The position numbers and the translations under genes were made by a program. Below, one piece after another: positions 59,620 to 64,000 of a stretch of 64,000 nucleotides of DNA. Positions within the stretch are counted from its first letter, which is position 1. The number at the start of each line of letters is the position of its first letter. The notes under the pieces were generated by a model that worked only from the letters and a program-made list of their open reading frames with translations, was not told the DNA's origin and did no database searches. Source of the DNA: Ruminococcus sp. JC304. Lineage in GTDB: Bacteria > Bacillota > Clostridia > Lachnospirales > Lachnospiraceae. Location of the stretch: NCBI GenBank assembly GCA_000285855.2, contig HE978651.1, forward strand, positions 3,250,167-3,314,166. The letters are read 5' to 3'.

Positions 59620-62600
59620 ATGATCAGTGCAATCTTATTTATCTCCTTCTTCATATTCCTGATCCTGGGTGTACCCATCGGAATCTGCCTGGGACTTTCC
59701 TCCGTATGCGCGATCCTCTACTCCGGTACATCCCTGACGATCGTAGCAACAAACATGTATTCAGGAATCAGCAAATTCCTGCTCCTGGCAATCCCATTCT
59801 TCGTACTGTCAGGAAACATCATGGCAAAAGCCGGTATCTCCAAACGACTGATCAAATTCGTTGATACCTGCGTAGGCCACAAAAAAGGCGGTATCGCCAT
59901 CGTATGTGTTATCGTAGCCTGCTTCTTCGGCGCCATCTCCGGTTCCGGTCCTGCAACTGTTGCAGCCCTTGGCGCCGTACTGATCCCTGCAATGGTAGAA
60001 CAAGGCGGTTTCTCCGCACCATTCTCCACAGCACTGATGGCAACCTCAAGCTCCATTGCCATTGTCATCCCGCCAAGTATCGCCTTCGTTGTATATGCCT
60101 CCATCACAGGCACATCCATCGCAGACATGTTCATGGCAGGTATTGTACCAGGTCTTCTAATGGGCGTGGCACTGATAATCGTAGTAATGCTGGAAGCAAA
60201 GAAACACAATATCAAACCATCCAGAGAAAAAGCCTCAGGCAAAGAACGCTGGGACGCTTTCAAAGATGCTTTCTGGGGATTCCTGATGCCGGTCATCATT
60301 CTGGGCGGTATCTACGGCGGTATCTTCACACCAACAGAAGCGGCAGCCGTATCCGTTGTATACGGTCTCTTCGTAGGTATGGTCATCTACCGCGAAGTTT
60401 CCATCCGCGATATGTTTGACATCCTGGTAGACTCAGCAAAGACAACCGGCGGTATTATGCTCATCGTAGCAAGTGCCTCCCTGTTCTCCTTTGTATGTAC
60501 CAAATTCGGTATTGCAGATGCAGCCTCCAATTTACTTGGAAGCATCGCACATAACCAGTTTACCTTCCTGCTGATCGTAAACATCATCTTCCTGATCGCA
60601 GGATGCTTCATCGATGCAAACTCCGCTATGTACATCTTCATTCCGATCATGCTTCCTGTATGTAAGGCACTGGGATACGATGTGGTAGCATTCGGCGTTA
60701 TGGCAACTGTAAACCTTGCAATCGGACAGGTAACTCCTCCTGTAGGCGTAAACCTCTTCGTAGCAATCAGCATCAAAATCAAAAAAGGTCTGGAAGTTAC
60801 TCTGCAGGAGATCTCAAGGGCAGTTGTGCCAATGATCGCAGCCTGCGTTGCAGTTCTTCTAATCGTTACCTACATCCCGATCACCTCCACCTTCCTTCCG
60901 AAAGCTCTTGCAAAAGAAGGCTCCTACACAGGTGATCAGTCCTCCGCTTCCTCTAACACAGCTTCCAAGGACGCAGGAGACGGCAATAACTCCTTTGACA
61001 CAATCGCAGATTACAGCGACCTGGACTGGCCGGAAATGACCTGGAACTTCGCATGCTCCACTACTGAAACAAGTACCTGGGCTGACGGTGGACGTAAGTT
61101 CGGTGAACTGATGGAAAAAGCTACAGGCGGCAAAGTCAAAGTCAACATTTACGCTGCTGACCAGCTTACAAACGGTAACCAGTCCGAAGGTATTCAGGCT
61201 TTGATGAATGGTGATCCGGTTCAGATCTCCATGCACTCCAACCTGATCTACTCCGCATTTGACCCACGTTTCAACGTTGTTTCTCTTCCATTCGTCTATG
61301 ATTCTTACGACGATGCAGATGCAAAATTCGATGGCGAAGCAGGTGCAAAGCTGAAAGAAATCCTCAGTGAGTACGGACTCCACTGCATGGGTATTGCAGA
61401 GAACGGTTTCCGCGAAATCACAAACAGCAAACATGAGATTAAATCTGTAGACGATATGAAGAACCTGAAGGTTCGTGTAGCAGGCTCCAACCTTCTGATG
61501 GAATGCTACAAGAGATGGGGCGCTGATGCCACAAACATGAACTGGTCTGAAACTTACACAGCACTTCAGCAGAACACAGTAGAAGGTCAGGAGAATCCAC
61601 TTCCCGCTATCGACGCTGCAAGTGTTCAGGAGGTTCAGCCTTACTGCTCTATGTGGGATGCAATTTATGACTGCCTGTTCTTCTGTATCAACGAAGACAT
61701 CTACAACAGTCTCACACCAGAACAGCAGGAAGTTGTTGACGAGGCAGGACAGAAAGCAGTTGAATATGAGCGTTACATCAACCGCTCCGGAGATGACGAG
61801 ATCAAAGAACGTTGGGCAAGCCAGAACGGTGTAACAATCACAGAAAAAGAAGACATGGACATCGACTCCTTCAAAGAAGCAGTTGACGGTATCGATGACT
61901 GGTTTGTAAACGAACTGAAGAGCCAGGGCTATGACGATGCCCAGGATCTGGTTGATCTTTTCACAAAGGACTCCTTCAACACAGTGGAAGATTACAGTGA
62001 TCTGGACTGGCCGGAAACAACCTGGAACTTCGCATGCTCCACTACTGAGACAAGTACCTGGGCTGACGGCGGACGTAAGTTCGGTGAACTGATGGAAAAA
62101 GCTACAGGCGGCAAAGTCAAAGTCAACATTTACGCTGCCGACCAGCTTACAAATGGTAACCAGTCCGAAGGTATTCAGGCTCTGATGAATGGTGACCCGG
62201 TTCAGATTTCCATGCACTCCAACCTGATCTACTCTGCATTTGACCCACGTTTCAACGTTGTTTCTCTTCCATTTGTCTATGATTCTTATGATGACGCAGA
62301 TGCGAAGTTCGATGGCGAAGCCGGTGAAAAGCTGAAGGAAATCCTTGGCGAATACGGACTCCACTGCATGGGTATCGCAGAGAACGGTTTCCGTGAACTG
62401 ACCAATAGCAAACACGAAGTAAAAACTGTTGATGATATGAAGAATCTGAAAGTCCGTGTAGCCGGTTCCAACCTTCTGATGGAATGCTACAAGAGATGGG
62501 GCGCTGACGCTACTAACATGAACTGGTCAGAGACTTATACAGCACTTCAGCAGAACACTGTAGAAGGTGAGGAGAATCCACTTCCTGCTATTGACGCAGC

Positions 62601-62952
62601 AAGTGTTCAGGAGGTTCAGCCTTACTGCTCCATGTGGGATGCAATTTATGACTGTCTGTTCTTCTGTATCAACCAGGATATCTACGACGGCCTCACACCG
62701 GAACAGCAGGCAGTTGTTGATGAATGCGGCCAAAAGGCAGTTGAGTATGAACGTTACATCAACCGTTCCAGCGATGACGAGATCAAGGAACGCTGGGCAT
62801 CCAAAAACGGCGTAACCTTCACAGAGAAAGCAGATATGGATATCGATTCCTTTAAGGAAGCTGTAGACGGCGTAGACGAATGGTTCGTAAATGAACTGAA
62901 GAGCCAGGGCTACGAAGACGGCCAGGATCTGGTTGATCTGTTTACCAAATAA
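59620..62952 (+). CDS. TRAP large permease (DctM) fused to two tandem DctP substrate-binding domains
   Basis: A single 1110-residue chain. Residues 1 to about 428 are DctM with about 12 membrane segments: GVPIGICLGLSSVCAILYSG, FFGAISGSGPATVAALGAVL, GGIYGGIFTPTEAAAVSVVYG and IGQVTPPVGVNLFVA. A Ser/Asn-rich linker (429-457) leads to DctP domain 1 (458-784) and DctP domain 2 (785-1110). The domains are 981-bp tandem repeats without gaps, differing at about 23 of 326 residues by eye. Each keeps the ligand-binding Arg of LKVRVAGSN (619 and 946). The GQENP motif is VEGQENP in copy 1 and VEGEENP in copy 2. No separate DctP gene exists in the operon. The frame is uninterrupted. Substrate: an organic acid or amino-acid-related anion, perhaps linked to isoleucine given the T-box. 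Confidence 0.93.
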   Translation: MISAILFISFFIFLILGVPIGICLGLSSVCAILYSGTSLTIVATNMYSGISKFLLLAIPFFVLSGNIMAKAGISKRLIKFVDTCVGHKKGGIAIVCVIVACFFGAISGSGPATVAALGAVLIPAMVEQGGFSAPFSTALMATSSSIAIVIPPSIAFVVYASITGTSIADMFMAGIVPGLLMGVALIIVVMLEAKKHNIKPSREKASGKERWDAFKDAFWGFLMPVIILGGIYGGIFTPTEAAAVSVVYGLFVGMVIYREVSIRDMFDILVDSAKTTGGIMLIVASASLFSFVCTKFGIADAASNLLGSIAHNQFTFLLIVNIIFLIAGCFIDANSAMYIFIPIMLPVCKALGYDVVAFGVMATVNLAIGQVTPPVGVNLFVAISIKIKKGLEVTLQEISRAVVPMIAACVAVLLIVTYIPITSTFLPKALAKEGSYTGDQSSASSNTASKDAGDGNNSFDTIADYSDLDWPEMTWNFACSTTETSTWADGGRKFGELMEKATGGKVKVNIYAADQLTNGNQSEGIQALMNGDPVQISMHSNLIYSAFDPRFNVVSLPFVYDSYDDADAKFDGEAGAKLKEILSEYGLHCMGIAENGFREITNSKHEIKSVDDMKNLKVRVAGSNLLMECYKRWGADATNMNWSETYTALQQNTVEGQENPLPAIDAASVQEVQPYCSMWDAIYDCLFFCINEDIYNSLTPEQQEVVDEAGQKAVEYERYINRSGDDEIKERWASQNGVTITEKEDMDIDSFKEAVDGIDDWFVNELKSQGYDDAQDLVDLFTKDSFNTVEDYSDLDWPETTWNFACSTTETSTWADGGRKFGELMEKATGGKVKVNIYAADQLTNGNQSEGIQALMNGDPVQISMHSNLIYSAFDPRFNVVSLPFVYDSYDDADAKFDGEAGEKLKEILGEYGLHCMGIAENGFRELTNSKHEVKTVDDMKNLKVRVAGSNLLMECYKRWGADATNMNWSETYTALQQNTVEGEENPLPAIDAASVQEVQPYCSMWDAIYDCLFFCINQDIYDGLTPEQQAVVDECGQKAVEYERYINRSSDDEIKERWASKNGVTFTEKADMDIDSFKEAVDGVDEWFVNELKSQGYEDGQDLVDLFTK
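60991..62949 (+). repeat. 981-bp tandem duplication encoding two DctP domains
   Basis: Unit 1 is 60991-61971 and unit 2 is 61972-62949, with exact in-frame register. Nucleotide similarity is very high in the first half (for example at the stretch encoding KATGGKVKVNIYAADQL) and somewhat lower toward the end. This pattern fits duplication followed by divergence or partial gene conversion. Confidence 0.92.
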
Positions 62953-62987
62953 TCCTTACGCTTACAAAAACTCCATAAAAATAAACG

Positions 62988-63039
62988 AACAGGGTATGAA
63001 ATTTCATCAGATTACGATGAGCTTCATACCCTGTTTTTT
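62988..63039 (+). terminator. Terminator of the TRAP operon
   Basis: AACAGGGTATGAA (62988-63000) pairs perfectly with TTCATACCCTGTT (63023-63035), and the T-run continues to 63039. It lies 36 bp past the stop codon. Confidence 0.92.
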
Positions 63040-63112
63040 CAAGTGCCCTTTTTATAAATTCAAATCTCATATCTTCAGGTAAGACTTGATTTTAACCTTT
63101 ATCGTATAGTAA

Positions 63113-63442
63113 TTACAAATTGTGTTTTTCTCTGCGCTTTGCAGCTTCCAGATATACCTGTTCATCTGTTCTTGCCGATATAACAATAATTACCATCATA
63201 TCATCTATTCGTTCCAGCTTATAAACCACCCTGATCCCCAAATCCCTGAACTTAATTTTTAACAGATTCGTAAGATTAGTTCCTCTTTTATTTCCAAGTG
63301 GCTTTCCATATCCTCCCTCCACAGTTGGAAGTGGGTTTTGACTTACTTTCTTGATTCCCTTCAAAACCTGGATGACAGATGAACGGTCCAATTTTTTCAT
63401 ATCTTTCTGGGCTTCCTCCAGAAATTCTATACGCCAGGTCAT
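63113..63442 (-). CDS. RelE/ParE-family toxin
   Basis: A 109-residue type II toxin: MTWRIEFLEEAQKDMKKLDR at the start, VLKGIKKVSQNPLP, then GYGKPLGNKRGTNL and the core strand LLKIKFRDLGIRVVYKLERI with VIIVISARTDEQVY. RelE-type members cleave mRNA on the ribosome and ParE-type members target gyrase; the motifs here do not decide between them. Its ATG (63442) overlaps the antitoxin stop by 4 bases (ATGA), the usual order of antitoxin first. The longer frame from 63463 is rejected because it would start inside the antitoxin gene without a ribosome binding site. Confidence 0.88.
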   Translation of the reverse strand: MTWRIEFLEEAQKDMKKLDRSSVIQVLKGIKKVSQNPLPTVEGGYGKPLGNKRGTNLTNLLKIKFRDLGIRVVYKLERIDDMMVIIVISARTDEQVYLEAAKRREKHNL

Positions 63443-63753
63443 TCTATTTCTACATCTTCCCATCCTTCAAGATCTTCTTTATTAATCCCAAGATCTTTCA
63501 TCACAGTTTCCACTGGTATTGTTGGTTTGTTACCATTCATATCCAGACGATTTGCAGCCTCAACAAGCAGTCTGTAATTCTCCTCTATTTCTGTAAGCCT
63601 TGTATACTCTTCCGGAGAAAGAATAACTGCAGAGGGCTGATTATTCTTCAACACAAATAACTCCTTAGTTTCTTTAAGACGATTGAAAATCTTTGCTGCC
63701 TGTCCTTTATTAAACTGCGAAATAGGAATCAGACATTCCATAATATTTGCCAT
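63439..63753 (-). CDS. Phd/YefM-family antitoxin
   Basis: A 104-residue antitoxin. The N-terminal DNA-binding domain has ISQFNKGQAAKIFNRLKETK and the typical ELFVLKNNQPSAVILSPEEY strand-turn-helix. The C-terminal half is acidic (LGINKEDLEGWEDVEIE) and would wrap the toxin. The ATG at 63753 has GGGAGGTG 7 bases upstream; an upstream frame start at 63795 has no site. The pair is preceded by an AT-rich promoter region where the antitoxin or complex should bind for autorepression. Confidence 0.88.
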   Translation of the reverse strand: MANIMECLIPISQFNKGQAAKIFNRLKETKELFVLKNNQPSAVILSPEEYTRLTEIEENYRLLVEAANRLDMNGNKPTIPVETVMKDLGINKEDLEGWEDVEIE

Positions 63754-63916
63754 AAACACACCTCCCTGAAAAAATACCTTTTCTAATTGTTTCATATTTT
63801 CACAATTAACAAACTACAGAATAGTTACTTTCACTTATATATATATTATATGCATTTTTCAGAGAAGTATCAATATAGTAATGAAAATTAATATATAAAT
63901 TTTCATTACTATTTAT

Positions 63917-64000
63917 TAGTCAAGCGGATATTCGCAATCCGCTTCGCTACTTGCTCATAACCGAATAACTGCTTCGCAGTTTATCAGAAGGAGCTTGCAC
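63917..64000 (+). repeat. Dispersed palindromic repeat copy, cut by window end
   Basis: TAGTCAAGCGGATATTCGCA at the left is followed by ATCCGCTTCGCTACTTGCTC, ATAACCGAATAACTGCTTCG, CAGTTTATCAGAAGGAGCTT and GCAC. It is the reverse complement of 11665-11750 with few differences and continues beyond the window. Confidence 0.8.

Noticed and set aside
60859-62415. A 518-codon open frame on the minus strand, opposite the fused TRAP gene
   Set aside because: It mirrors the codon bias of the TRAP gene, repeats with the same 981-bp period, has no ribosome binding site and yields a Cys/Val/Phe-rich product without domains.

Overview
This 64 kb window reads as chromosome of a low-GC, Gram-positive anaerobic gut clostridium. 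The gene families point to Lachnospiraceae, probably Blautia-like: many glycoside hydrolases, YesM/YesN regulators, a monomeric [FeFe] hydrogenase, DUF2798, DUF3783 and DUF3990 proteins, a T-box leader and AGGAGG ribosome binding sites. The genus is inference. No rRNA, tRNA, CRISPR array, prophage or intact insertion sequence was seen.

Layout. 1-7.4 kb (minus strand): a GH3 enzyme cut by the window edge, then a GH2 beta-galactosidase-type enzyme and two GH78-like proteins. 7.4-16 kb: a collapsed AAA-ATPase-like gene, an ApbE lipoprotein, a radical SAM/DUF4130 DNA-repair-like pair, an [FeFe] hydrogenase, a secreted SGNH hydrolase, a small conserved protein and an EamA exporter. 16-29 kb: a sulfate-to-homocysteine block, all on the minus strand. 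In transcription order it runs from a siroheme sulfite reductase through TusA, thioredoxin, a ThiS-like carrier, a ThiF-like enzyme, a JAMM protease, the sulfate ABC transporter and AprAB-type APS reductase to CysD and CysN. MetY sits just upstream with its own promoter. 29-36 kb: a DUF2798 membrane protein, a lone PduB-type microcompartment shell protein, galactokinase, an AraC regulator, a GH42 beta-galactosidase and a LysR regulator. 36-41 kb: glycerate uptake and phosphorylation under a CdaR-type regulator. 41-54 kb: a GH43 beta-xylosidase, AraC regulator and DAACS symporter, then a YesM/YesN-controlled ABC sugar transporter with a GHL6-like hydrolase. 54-64 kb: VOC and DUF2798 proteins, a frameshifted membrane gene between direct repeats, an alkyltransferase-like protein, a DUF3990 gene pair, a 215-bp palindrome, a T-box leader feeding a TRAP transporter, and a toxin-antitoxin pair.

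How the genes work together. In the sulfur block sulfate is imported, activated to APS, reduced to sulfite and then to sulfide. The sulfur is probably loaded as a thiocarboxylate on the ThiS-like carrier and passed by MetY onto O-acetylhomoserine, with the JAMM protease processing the carrier. The carrier ends in GGGR, so it would need trimming. CysN carries what looks like a dead APS kinase domain at its C terminus, which fits a pathway that reduces APS directly.

The most unusual item is at 58.5-63.0 kb. An isoleucine-type T-box leader precedes a TRAP operon whose large permease is fused in one 1110-residue chain to two nearly identical tandem substrate-binding domains. A family of palindromic intergenic repeats (at least six copies) and several promoter-overlapping palindromes add further structure.
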